Part shown: positions 1-6,747 of the stretch, piece by piece
Layout: each line of letters begins with the position of its first letter
Position numbering within the stretch: the first letter of the stretch is position 1
Assembly: GCA_013205415.1 (NCBI GenBank)
Contig: JABMMY010000386.1
Span: 1 to 14,095, forward strand
Reading direction: 5' to 3'
Source of the DNA: Deltaproteobacteria bacterium
Lineage (GTDB): Bacteria > Bdellovibrionota > FAC87 > UBA2466
DNA length: 14,095 nt
The notes under the pieces: generated by a model
What the model was told of the DNA's origin: nothing
The model's database searches: none
What the model saw: only the letters and a program-made list of their open reading frames with translations
Made by a program: the position numbers and the translations under genes

Positions 1-218
1 AGATTGGCCTGCTCCGAAACCTGCGAGGATATCGATTCCCCTCCTTGGGGCCTTGAAAGACCCAAAACACAAAACAAAAGTACCGAAGAGTTTAAGAGGG
101 CTCTACGCCACAAAAAACTGTCTCGCAAATATTTACGTTTCCAAAGACAGCGGGCCGCATAGATAAAAATGACTGAAATGCCCCAGAGAGCCATTGGATT
201 TTCAAATCTAAATTCCAT
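1..218 (-). CDS. BatB-like vWA membrane protein, N-terminal part (cut by the left edge)
   Basis: Only the first 72 codons lie in the window. The reading frame opens with ATG at 218-216 and reads MEFRFENPMALW, the F-x-x-P-x-x-L-W opening typical of BatA/BatB proteins. Two hydrophobic stretches follow, at about residues 9-24 and 40-54, separated by a basic loop (KRKYLRDSFLWRR). LSRPQ at 54-58 matches the L-A-R-P-Q segment that precedes the vWA domain in this family. The vWA MIDAS motif itself would lie beyond the edge. The start overlaps the end of the upstream batA-like gene by 11 bp, so translational coupling is likely and this is the fifth gene of the moxR operon. BatB is assigned from order and N-terminal pattern; a vWA-TPR fusion cannot be excluded. 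Confidence 0.78.
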   Translation of the reverse strand, partial: MEFRFENPMALWGISVIFIYAARCLWKRKYLRDSFLWRRALLNSSVLLFCVLGLSRPQGGESISSQVSEQAN

Positions 219-1227
219 TTAAGCGACGCCTCTGAAATCTTGTTTCTTGCAGAAAGATTAATATCGTAAGCCCCAGAAACATAAGGAGGGCTGGAATAAA
301 AAACACCTCCTCCTTTTTTGACATGGGAAGAAGTTTTATTTTAGTTTTTTCTAGCTGGCTAATATCTTGAAGAATTCGATTCAACGCTCCATTGTCACGA
401 GCCATATAGGCCTTTCCCCCGGTAATGGCAGAAATTTGCTTGAGGAGGTCAGGGTTTAGATAAGAGGGTATTTGAGCGATCAGTTGATTTTTTTGCCCTG
501 CTGAATCATAGGAGTAAATAGGTACTAAAACTCTATCCTGTTTTCCAATTCCAATGCTATAGATTTTAATTCCCTCCTGTCGTGCCAGATGAGCCGCAGT
601 GATAGGATTAATAGCTCCGACATTACTGTCTCCATCGGTGAGTAGAATCAAAATACGATTTTTAGATTCCGAGTGCCTTAGCCTGGCGATTCCATTGGTA
701 ATTCCATTTCCAATGGCTGTGCCCTGCTTGAGCTCTCTCAATTTTACATCCTCTACCTGCGCTAAAAGAAAATCAAAATCTCTAGTGAGTGGGCTTTTTA
801 AAATAGCCTCTCCACCAAAGATCACCAGCCCAATTCGATCGTCAGGCCGATGAATCACAAAGTCCTTAATAACAGCTTTAGCAGCTGAAATTCTAGTGGG
901 GGTCAGATCGGTGGCATCCATACTATCTGAAACATCTAAAACAAAAACAATATCGACACCGGCGGTCCATTTTTGTACCCAAGATTTAACTCTCATGGGG
1001 CGAGCGACTAAAAATGCTAATAGACAAAATATAATTAAGGTAACAAAAAATAGTAATCGAAAAATGAGCTTGGTTTTTTTACTGTGGGTTTTTAAGATAT
1101 TACCTGCAGTCGATAGAGCGAGTTGTTTCCGCGAGAATCCGGTTCTTTTTTTTAGTAGAAAATAGAGAACCCCCAGGAATGGCAAAATAAGAATCAGCAA
1201 ACTTTTGGGTTCTATTAGTTGCCACAT
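208..1227 (-). CDS. batA: BatA-like von Willebrand factor A domain membrane protein
   Basis: A 339-residue inner-membrane protein of the BatA/vWA type found in MoxR operons. Two N-terminal membrane segments (about residues 8-25 and 55-75) are followed by A-R-P at 75-77 and a vWA domain. The MIDAS metal site looks intact: DVSDS at 98-102, the conserved Thr near 170 (KQGTAIG) and the Asp in LLTDGD at 196-200. A third membrane helix lies near 309-327, followed by a basic tail (RFQRRR). This puts the vWA domain on the periplasmic side in the usual model. The start overlaps the previous gene by 13 bp and the end overlaps the batB-like gene by 11 bp. In this family MoxR ATPases are thought to act on vWA partners. 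Aerotolerance was proposed for Bacteroides Bat proteins, but the role in this organism is unknown. Confidence 0.88.
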   Translation of the reverse strand: MWQLIEPKSLLILILPFLGVLYFLLKKRTGFSRKQLALSTAGNILKTHSKKTKLIFRLLFFVTLIIFCLLAFLVARPMRVKSWVQKWTAGVDIVFVLDVSDSMDATDLTPTRISAAKAVIKDFVIHRPDDRIGLVIFGGEAILKSPLTRDFDFLLAQVEDVKLRELKQGTAIGNGITNGIARLRHSESKNRILILLTDGDSNVGAINPITAAHLARQEGIKIYSIGIGKQDRVLVPIYSYDSAGQKNQLIAQIPSYLNPDLLKQISAITGGKAYMARDNGALNRILQDISQLEKTKIKLLPMSKKEEVFFIPALLMFLGLTILIFLQETRFQRRRLNGI

Positions 1228-2120
1228 AAAAGTAAATGCTTCTCCGTCTCTTGTATGTATTTACCTATCAATAAGGTAACAGAATCTTCCGTTCTCATTT
1301 CGGTTTGGAATTTGAATTGATCGGAGGATTCTAATGATGGAATCATTTTGAGGATGGGGACTGAGGTTGAGACACCTATTTTGAGCTCCCGAGTCGTCCA
1401 GGTGAGGGCCGGCACTGCACTTACCCTACCTACATAACCTCGAATGATCCGACTCCATTCATCGATGAGTAAATCATTAAAGGGATCCTGTTTGTGTTTT
1501 AGTTTTAGTTGATGAATTTGTTTCTTTAGCCACAGCAGCGGATCTTCTGTGGGAATGGTGGGTACCTTTTTGGTTTGATAGAGGGGTCGTTTTCTGTAAA
1601 GTAACTTTAGTTTTTTAGGAAGAGTGACTAGCAAAAAGGTCAGTATTAAGAGAAGCCCAACTATCTTACCCCATTTTCTGAAGGGAAATGGAGGAGTGAG
1701 AGCACCGAAGGATTCCCTAATTTCATTATCCTCTTCAGGGCGCAGGCTAGCGATAGCTAGTGTTTTAGTTTCAGTAGAAAAAGAGTTTCCGTGAGTTTTT
1801 ATTTCGATAGGTGGGAGTAAATAGCTTTTTGATTTGTAGCCGGTTAGATCATAGCTAATGGTGAGACAGCAGTCGGTTCGTTCTGAAGTTTTTTCAAGAA
1901 CAATAAGTTCTGGGCTTTCAAACAATAGAGCGTCATTAACCGTTATCGACCCTTCATTTTCCTGCGGTTCAATAGGCACACTTAGCCTAAGCACGGCATG
2001 ATTGCCGGGTTGAATAGTGGAGGGAGTCAGCGAGTAGGTAAACGGTTCGCTAGCGAACAGAGTGCCGCTGAAAAGCCCCACGAGATTTAAAATGACGAAC
2101 CACTCTTTGAAGATAGTCAT
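1215..2120 (-). CDS. Secreted-domain, single-TM Bat operon protein with DUF4381-like cytoplasmic tail
   Basis: From ATG at 2120 the protein is 301 residues. It starts with a Sec signal peptide (MTIFKEWFVILNLVGLF...LFA, cleavage expected near residue 23). A beta-rich-looking extracytoplasmic domain follows to about 148, then one membrane helix (about 151-168, VGLLLILTFLLVTLP), then a basic cytoplasmic part. The segment RIIRGYVGRVSAVPALTWTTREL (near 225-246) resembles the tail of DUF4381/BatD-like proteins encoded between DUF58 and BatA genes. The position in the operon supports the same reading, though I give no firm family name. A GTG at 2129 would add three residues. ATG is preferred because a GAG sits 8 nt upstream of it. 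The gene overlaps the end of the DUF58 gene by 71 bp (80 bp from the GTG), so its signal peptide is encoded inside another gene. Confidence 0.75.
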   Translation of the reverse strand: MTIFKEWFVILNLVGLFSGTLFASEPFTYSLTPSTIQPGNHAVLRLSVPIEPQENEGSITVNDALLFESPELIVLEKTSERTDCCLTISYDLTGYKSKSYLLPPIEIKTHGNSFSTETKTLAIASLRPEEDNEIRESFGALTPPFPFRKWGKIVGLLLILTFLLVTLPKKLKLLYRKRPLYQTKKVPTIPTEDPLLWLKKQIHQLKLKHKQDPFNDLLIDEWSRIIRGYVGRVSAVPALTWTTRELKIGVSTSVPILKMIPSLESSDQFKFQTEMRTEDSVTLLIGKYIQETEKHLLLCGN

Positions 2121-2958
2121 CTTGGACACTCAATGGAAGATACTCAGATTTAGTATTGTGAGCTAAACGCTCAAGTTTTATTGAAAGCTCAGAAAAGTTT
2201 TTTAAGAGATCGGCCTTTAGCCTGGAGGAACTGCCATCTAAAAGATGTAGTTCTCCCGTTTCTGGATCCCTCACTTCGTAGACCCCTTTTAGGCAAGAGC
2301 CTCTTTCGGCATCATCAAAACAGTGAAGAAAAATAACCTCATGTTTTTTAGTCAGTGCCGTTAACTCGTTTTGAAAAGAGGGGGTTATGAAGTCTGAAAT
2401 AATAAAAATCAAAGAGGGAGTTTTAACAAAACGAGCCAAGTATTGCAGCGAGGGACGGAGGTCGCTTTTTTTTCCGTCTAATACCTGCGATTGCAGTTTT
2501 GAAAGGGCCAAGAGAACGTGGGAGCGCGATCGTCGTGGTGGAAGAAATTGGGTCGGTTGATCATTGAAAAATAGAGTCCCAAAATTGTCATTGTTTTTAG
2601 AGGCCGCAAGTCCAAAAAGCGCCACCAGCTCTTGATACATTTCAATCTTACGAGTTTGGGAAATACCAAAAAGAGAGGAGCCGGAGGTGTCTACCATTAA
2701 AATAATATTAAGTTCTCGGTCCTCTTCGTAGATTTTTAAGGTGGGATGGCCTGTTTTGGCGGTGACCTGCCAGCTCATATGACGAACATCATCTCCAAAT
2801 TGATAGGGCCGAAACTCTTTAAATTGCATACCACTTCCCTGATAGGGACTTTGATAGTGACCCGATAGAAGTGCTGAAACTCGTCTAAGACTAGACAGCT
2901 CCAGTTGGTCGGCCGCAGTTAATAAGGCTTCACGAAATTTCATATTTTCAAGGGACAT
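2050..2958 (-). CDS. DUF58 domain protein (vWA-like, MoxR-associated)
   Basis: A 302-residue cytoplasmic protein. The DUF58 signature is clear at about residues 41-63: G-S-G-x-x-F-x-E-F-R-P-Y-x-x-G-D-D-x-R-x-x-S-W. A degenerate vWA fold follows, with VDTSGS at 89-94 as a MIDAS-like loop and IISDF at 186-190. The C-terminus ends with the family's VVRHFKSRG type of motif (286-294), so the protein is full length. DUF58 proteins are regularly encoded directly downstream of moxR and are presumed partners of the ATPase; no enzymatic activity is established. The start overlaps the moxR stop by 11 bp, and the last 71 bp also encode the signal peptide of the next gene in another frame. A second in-frame Met at residue 6 is an alternative start. 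Confidence 0.9.
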   Translation of the reverse strand: MSLENMKFREALLTAADQLELSSLRRVSALLSGHYQSPYQGSGMQFKEFRPYQFGDDVRHMSWQVTAKTGHPTLKIYEEDRELNIILMVDTSGSSLFGISQTRKIEMYQELVALFGLAASKNNDNFGTLFFNDQPTQFLPPRRSRSHVLLALSKLQSQVLDGKKSDLRPSLQYLARFVKTPSLIFIISDFITPSFQNELTALTKKHEVIFLHCFDDAERGSCLKGVYEVRDPETGELHLLDGSSSRLKADLLKNFSELSIKLERLAHNTKSEYLPLSVQDDYLQRVVRHFKSRGAFQRHSVR

Positions 2959-3982
2959 TAACAGTTTCTAATAGTTGGTGGATCACATCATCGGTGGAAA
3001 AACCACGAGCCTCGGCATCGAAAGTTAGAATCAATCGGTGTCGGAGGATGTCGTGAGTAATCGATTTAATGTCATCTGGAGTGACATAGGTTCTTTCCTC
3101 AAATAAAGCACAGGCCTTTGCGGCCTTAATTAAAAAAAGAGTGGCTCTGGGAGAGGCTCCTAGGTGAATGAGTGCTCGGACTCCTTCTAATGATTTCATT
3201 TGAGCCTCTTCGGGAGATAAAAATTCACCTTTTCGAGTGGCTAAGATCAAACGTAATACATAATTTTTGATCCGTTCATCGACATAGATTTTTTCAACTC
3301 GTTGTCTGATGGCTAAGATTCCAGTCGTTGAAAAAACCTTTTGTGTTTCCGGAATTTTTTGAGTTGCCATGCGGTCTAAAATGATTCGTTCCTCGGTTCG
3401 ATTGGGATAGCTCACCTTAAGTTTAAACATAAACCTATCTAGTTGAGCTTCCGGTAGGTGATAGGTTCCTTCCTGTTCAATAGGATTTTGAGTGGCTAAA
3501 ACCAGAAAAGGGTCTGCCATGGGAAATGAATTTTCTCCAAGGGTCACTTGGTTTTCAGCCATGGCCTCTAAAAGAGCACTTTGAACTTTAGCAGGGGCTC
3601 GGTTGATCTCGTCTGCTAAAACAAGATTAGAAAAAATGGGTCCCTTTTTAGGGGTGAATTCGCCGGTATTTTCATTGTAGATCATGGTTCCAATTAAATC
3701 GGAGGGCAAAAGATCGGGAGTGAATTGAATTCTTTGAAACTTAGCATCTAAAACATTAGCTAGCGTTTTTACGGCTAGTGTTTTGGCAAGGCCGGGAAGC
3801 CCCTCTAACAGAATGTGTCCTCCAGTAATAAGCCCAATGAGAAGGGAGCGATTCATGTGCTCTTGGCCTACAATTACCTTTCCCATTTCGTCTAAAATAA
3901 GAGAAAGTGTTTTGGAATCCTCACTTAATAAGGCACATGTTTCAGGCGAGGGTGCTGCAGCACTTAAAGTTTTGTCCAGCAT
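2948..3982 (-). CDS. moxR: MoxR-family AAA+ ATPase
   Basis: A 344-residue AAA+ ATPase of the MoxR family, cytoplasmic, thought to remodel or activate vWA-domain partners in an ATP-dependent way. Walker A is GLPGLAKT at 61-68, Walker B is LVLADEIN at 120-127, and the sensor 1 Asn lies in ATQNPIEQEGTY (163-173). The arginine-finger-type segment LPEAQLDRF spans 176-184 and the sensor 2 region GASPRA spans 275-280. Length and motif order match the family. It is the first gene of the operon running toward position 1. AAGGA lies 6 nt before its ATG, and a TATAAT hexamer lies upstream in the gap shared with the divergent ferredoxin gene. Downstream are DUF58, DUF4381-like, BatA-like and BatB-like genes, the standard set for this ATPase. 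Confidence 0.95.
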   Translation of the reverse strand: MLDKTLSAAAPSPETCALLSEDSKTLSLILDEMGKVIVGQEHMNRSLLIGLITGGHILLEGLPGLAKTLAVKTLANVLDAKFQRIQFTPDLLPSDLIGTMIYNENTGEFTPKKGPIFSNLVLADEINRAPAKVQSALLEAMAENQVTLGENSFPMADPFLVLATQNPIEQEGTYHLPEAQLDRFMFKLKVSYPNRTEERIILDRMATQKIPETQKVFSTTGILAIRQRVEKIYVDERIKNYVLRLILATRKGEFLSPEEAQMKSLEGVRALIHLGASPRATLFLIKAAKACALFEERTYVTPDDIKSITHDILRHRLILTFDAEARGFSTDDVIHQLLETVNVP

Positions 3983-4045
3983 GATATTTCCTTGAAAAAA
4001 GTAGTTAGAGAGAAACCGCGAGGTGTGAGAAGATCTCTAATTATT

Positions 4046-4051
4046 ATTATA
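4046..4051 (-). promoter_or_regulatory. Candidate -10 element (TATAAT) of the moxR operon
   Basis: On the minus strand this is a perfect TATAAT, about 64 bp upstream of the moxR ATG, within the 92-bp gap between moxR and the divergent ferredoxin gene. A weak -35-like GCGACA lies 15 bp further upstream, inside the ferredoxin leader and start region. The flanking ATTATTATTA tract could also supply a -10 for the plus-strand ferredoxin gene, so the two promoters may overlap. The match is to the sigma-70 consensus only. Confidence 0.4.
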
Positions 4052-4074
4052 GCGTAAAAAGGAGCTTGTCGCAG

Positions 4075-4362
4075 ATGCCCATTGTTACCTTTTTTCCCTC
4101 AGGAAAGACGATTGAAGTTAAGACCGGAACTCCACTTTTTAACGCGGCAATTGATGCGGGGTTGCCGGTGGCATCCTCTTGTAGTGCAGACAATGTTTGT
4201 GGTCGGTGCAACATGCAGGTTTTACATGGCGCAGAAAACCTGTCTCTTCAAGAAGCATTGGAAAAGAGATTACTACATCGCGATAAAAAACCGGACACCG
4301 ATAGAATTAGTTGCATGGCGCAGGTCATGGGAGATTGCACCGTCACCACCAGTTATTGGTAA
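4075..4362 (+). CDS. [2Fe-2S] ferredoxin, adrenodoxin/plant-type fold
   Basis: A 95-residue electron carrier with a single 2Fe-2S binding domain. The cluster cysteines follow the pattern C-x5-C-x2-C with a distant fourth Cys: C36, C42, C45 and C80 (SSCSADNVCGRC, then RISC). This is the arrangement of adrenodoxin-like and related ferredoxins. An additional C88 is probably not a ligand. No reductase or oxygenase domain is attached, so its redox partner cannot be told from the window. The start is ATG at 4075, because AAGGAG at 4059-4064 lies 10 nt before it. An upstream in-frame TTG at 4066 is only 1 nt from that SD and is an unlikely start. It is divergent from moxR and convergent with lysS. 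Confidence 0.88.
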   Translation: MPIVTFFPSGKTIEVKTGTPLFNAAIDAGLPVASSCSADNVCGRCNMQVLHGAENLSLQEALEKRLLHRDKKPDTDRISCMAQVMGDCTVTTSYW

Positions 4363-4389
4363 AAACAGAAACCAACTGAGGTCTTTAGC

Positions 4390-4458
4390 TTGAAAACTAA
4401 AATTTCTGGTATCTCAATGAGTGCAGTGATGGGCAAGAGAGAGTTTATTAACACTTAG
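4390..4458 (+). CDS. Possible 22-codon small ORF after the ferredoxin gene
   Basis: A TTG at 4390 opens a 22-codon frame (LKTKISGISMSAVMGKREFI, then NT, then TAG). GAGG at 4378-4381 is 8 nt upstream, a reasonable SD spacing. The frame ends with its TAG lying over the stop codon of the convergent lysS gene. An internal ATG at 4417 would give only 13 residues. I recognise no family, and an open frame this short can arise by chance. If translated, it would follow the ferredoxin on the same transcript. Confidence 0.15.
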   Translation: MKTKISGISMSAVMGKREFINT

Positions 4459-6083
4459 GAACGAGTTAGCGCTTTTTCTAAAATTTCAGACGCTCGCTTG
4501 GGCCCAATCGCTAATAAGAAGCTCGCCAGTTTGGGTCCATTGGGTTTGTTCACTAAGATTCGATAGGTATCTTGAAAAAAAACCTTGGGTTCCACCTGAT
4601 TTCTTTTCATGATTTCAAAGGTGCGACCTGCTAAATTTTCTTCGGACGATTTTTCTATACCGTCTTCTCTAAGCAGTATAATAAGTTCTTTAAGTACCTC
4701 AGGAAATTGAGATTGATGAGTGGGATTGTGTTGTAAGGTAAACTTGAACTCCTCCGGAGCAAATTCGGTAACCCATTTCCAGGCTCTTTTGGCTCGAGAG
4801 TAAAATCTTTCACCCTCCTCTTTTGTTTTGATTTGACCCGAGTAGAATTCTTTAGTTTTTTCTAAATCTCCCTGTTGAATTTGTAAAAGATTACAAAGGT
4901 GGCGAAAGGGAAATTGAATTGGCAGATTCTTATAATCTCTCGGAAAGATTCTTTCCACGGTGGAAAACTCATAAATTCTTTTTTCGTAATTCACCTTCTT
5001 TTCCTCTCCCGCTTCAACTCCATAAGCAAAGCGCTCACAACGATCGAAATCATCATAAGCCTTCATCACATCTAAATCGAAAGCGATGGAAAAGTCTAAA
5101 TTGGGTTTTCTGCTAGCAAAAATCCATCGAATGATTGCCGGTTCATAAACCTCTAAAGTTTCTTGAAGAGTCAGAAGATTTCCTGAAGAGGAGGAAAGCT
5201 TAGCCCCTCCACCCTTTGCAATTACAAAATCATATTGCACATAAGTAGGTGGCTCACGGTTCCATACCTTTCGAATGATCTGTATTCCAGTATCATAAGA
5301 CCCTCCTTGCGAGGAGTGGTCCTTTCCACCCGGTTCAAAATCGACCTCCTCCTGGGCCCATCTCATCGGCCAATCGACTCGCCACAACAGCTTAATTCCA
5401 CCCTCTTTAGCCATGTCAAGCGTGTCATCTTTTTTACAAACTTTGCAGCGATATAAAAATACGGTGTCACTCTCGCGTTTGAGTAACTCGGTGGTATCTT
5501 TTGAACATGTTTTGCAGAAAATACTAAGACAGGTCCAGCCTTCAGGAAGAGGTTCCGTTCGGGATTGGTTTAGAATGGCAATAATCTCTTTTTCTTTAGC
5601 GAGAGCAGATTTAATTCCTTCGATATAGGTTCCGTTTCGATAGGGAACGTTTTGATAAATATAATCGGGTTGAATTCCCATTTGGGAAATTTCTGCTTCA
5701 AAGCGTTTTTCAAAATGGGCAGCATAAGAGGGATGGATTCCAAAGGGGTCCGGTACCTGCGAAATAGGTTTTCTTAGGTGTTTTTCTAAAAGTTCTCGAT
5801 TGGGTAAATTGGCAGGTACTTTCCTAAAGGCATCATAGTCATCCCAACTATATAAAAAACGGGTCGCTTTATTGCGATCTAAAAGTGCTCGAACTACAAA
5901 ATCAACGGTAATAGCCTCTCTGAAATTACCAATATGAACCACCCCGCTGGGAGAGATTCCAGAAGCGCAAACAAACCTATCTTTTTTAGGGTGTTTTTGA
6001 ATGAGGTCTTCAGCGACATGATCGGCCCAATGGATATTGGGAATCTCTTCAGGTGCTGATAACTTTGGGTTACGATCCGACAT
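4455..6083 (-). CDS. lysS: Lysyl-tRNA synthetase, class I
   Basis: A 542-residue cytoplasmic enzyme that charges tRNA-Lys with lysine. It is the class I (Rossmann-fold) form common in archaea and patchy in bacteria, unrelated to the usual class II enzyme. The HIGH-type motif is SGISPSGVVHIGNFREA at 41-57. Family-typical segments RFLYSWDDYDAFRKVP (75-90) and RVDWPMRWAQ...DFEPGGKDH (235-255) are present. A zinc-binding insert has C190-x2-C193 and C213-x2-C216. The KMSKS-type loop reads AKLSSSSGN at 294-302, with Ser where a second Lys is common. The C-terminal half is the helical anticodon-binding region. The start is ATG at 6083, with no clear SD. It is divergent from the proline-rich gene and convergent with the ferredoxin gene, probably a single-gene unit. 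Confidence 0.93.
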   Translation of the reverse strand: MSDRNPKLSAPEEIPNIHWADHVAEDLIQKHPKKDRFVCASGISPSGVVHIGNFREAITVDFVVRALLDRNKATRFLYSWDDYDAFRKVPANLPNRELLEKHLRKPISQVPDPFGIHPSYAAHFEKRFEAEISQMGIQPDYIYQNVPYRNGTYIEGIKSALAKEKEIIAILNQSRTEPLPEGWTCLSIFCKTCSKDTTELLKRESDTVFLYRCKVCKKDDTLDMAKEGGIKLLWRVDWPMRWAQEEVDFEPGGKDHSSQGGSYDTGIQIIRKVWNREPPTYVQYDFVIAKGGGAKLSSSSGNLLTLQETLEVYEPAIIRWIFASRKPNLDFSIAFDLDVMKAYDDFDRCERFAYGVEAGEEKKVNYEKRIYEFSTVERIFPRDYKNLPIQFPFRHLCNLLQIQQGDLEKTKEFYSGQIKTKEEGERFYSRAKRAWKWVTEFAPEEFKFTLQHNPTHQSQFPEVLKELIILLREDGIEKSSEENLAGRTFEIMKRNQVEPKVFFQDTYRILVNKPNGPKLASFLLAIGPKRASEILEKALTRS

Positions 6084-6151
6084 AGACTATTTCTATATCA
6101 TTTCTTGTATTTCTTCGCTATTTCATTGAAGATAAATTTGAGTACAAGATT

Positions 6152-6631
6152 ATGAAATGGTTAATTCTATTTATCCTTACAGTTATTGTAGCGGTGCTTT
6201 ACGTACGTTACGCTCCAACCCCTAGTCCTGAGAAGAGTAACCCTAGCTCAGGGATAGAGACGATGGCAAACCCTAATAGTCCCACGGAAGATTCCTCCAC
6301 CCCTCTAGTGCAGGAGCTAAAAGAGGGGCCTCCTGCCCGTTTAAATAGTACCTCTCCCCCAACGATGGAACCGCCTCTGCAAGCACCGCCTTTTAATCCT
6401 AATCAGTATCAAAACAACCTTCCTCAGGACCTTAATAATCCTTCGCTTAACTCCATGCCACCTCCTCCACAATTTTCACCTGAAAATGATCCGTCCTTTA
6501 ATACCGTACCGCAAATAGATAATCCATCCCCCTTTGAGCCGCCGCAGTTCCCGGACTTTAATAACTCCTTTGAAGAGTCTAACCCTGGATACATTCCTCC
6601 TCCTCCTCCAATGGAAGAGGGAGATTATTAA
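6152..6631 (+). CDS. Membrane-anchored proline-rich protein of unknown function
   Basis: A 159-residue protein with one hydrophobic N-terminal segment (MKWLILFILTVIVAVLYV, residues 1-18) and a polar, apparently disordered remainder. It has no obvious signal peptidase site and no lipobox Cys, so it is likely a membrane anchor with the tail outside. About 36 of 159 residues are proline, with runs such as MPPPPQ (102-107) and IPPPPP (148-153). Asn, Ser and acidic residues fill the spaces, and the end is acidic (MEEGDY). There is no cysteine. I recognise no domain. Proline-rich tails of this kind serve as extended periplasmic linkers or as ligands for peptide-binding domains, but nothing here identifies a partner. 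The ATG at 6152 has only a weak SD. The gene is divergent from lysS with a 68-bp gap and is followed by the LolC-like gene after 116 bp. Confidence 0.7.
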   Translation: MKWLILFILTVIVAVLYVRYAPTPSPEKSNPSSGIETMANPNSPTEDSSTPLVQELKEGPPARLNSTSPPTMEPPLQAPPFNPNQYQNNLPQDLNNPSLNSMPPPPQFSPENDPSFNTVPQIDNPSPFEPPQFPDFNNSFEESNPGYIPPPPPMEEGDY

Positions 6632-6673
6632 AAAATCTGGCATCTCACAGGGTGTATGAACTCATCTTTTAAG

Positions 6674-6706
6674 TAAATTCTGTGAATTGAAACGCGACAG
6701 AATTTA
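6674..6706. repeat. Perfect 10-bp inverted repeat upstream of the LolC-like gene
   Basis: TAAATTCTGT at 6674-6683 is an exact reverse complement of ACAGAATTTA at 6697-6706, with a 13-nt spacer. It sits in the 116-bp gap between the proline-rich gene and the LolC-like permease, about 41 bp before the permease ATG. It is AT-rich and has no T-run after it, so a terminator is unlikely. An operator or a leader hairpin is possible. Confidence 0.4.
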
Positions 6707-6747
6707 AGAAACTCGCCACTCTCTGCCTTTTCAGTTACTCTTTTTTA

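Noticed and set aside
599..1165. Two plus-strand frames of 84 and 89 codons antisense to the batA-like gene
   Set aside because: They have no recognisable protein features, and the minus-strand vWA gene explains the region fully.
4066..4074. TTG start giving a 98-residue ferredoxin
   Set aside because: The TTG is 1 nt from the SD-like AAGGAG, too close; the ATG at 4075 has a workable spacing.
6103..6149. 7-bp inverted repeat TCTTGTA/TACAAGA in the lysS/proline-rich gap
   Set aside because: The arms are short and 33 nt apart in AT-rich DNA; chance is likely.
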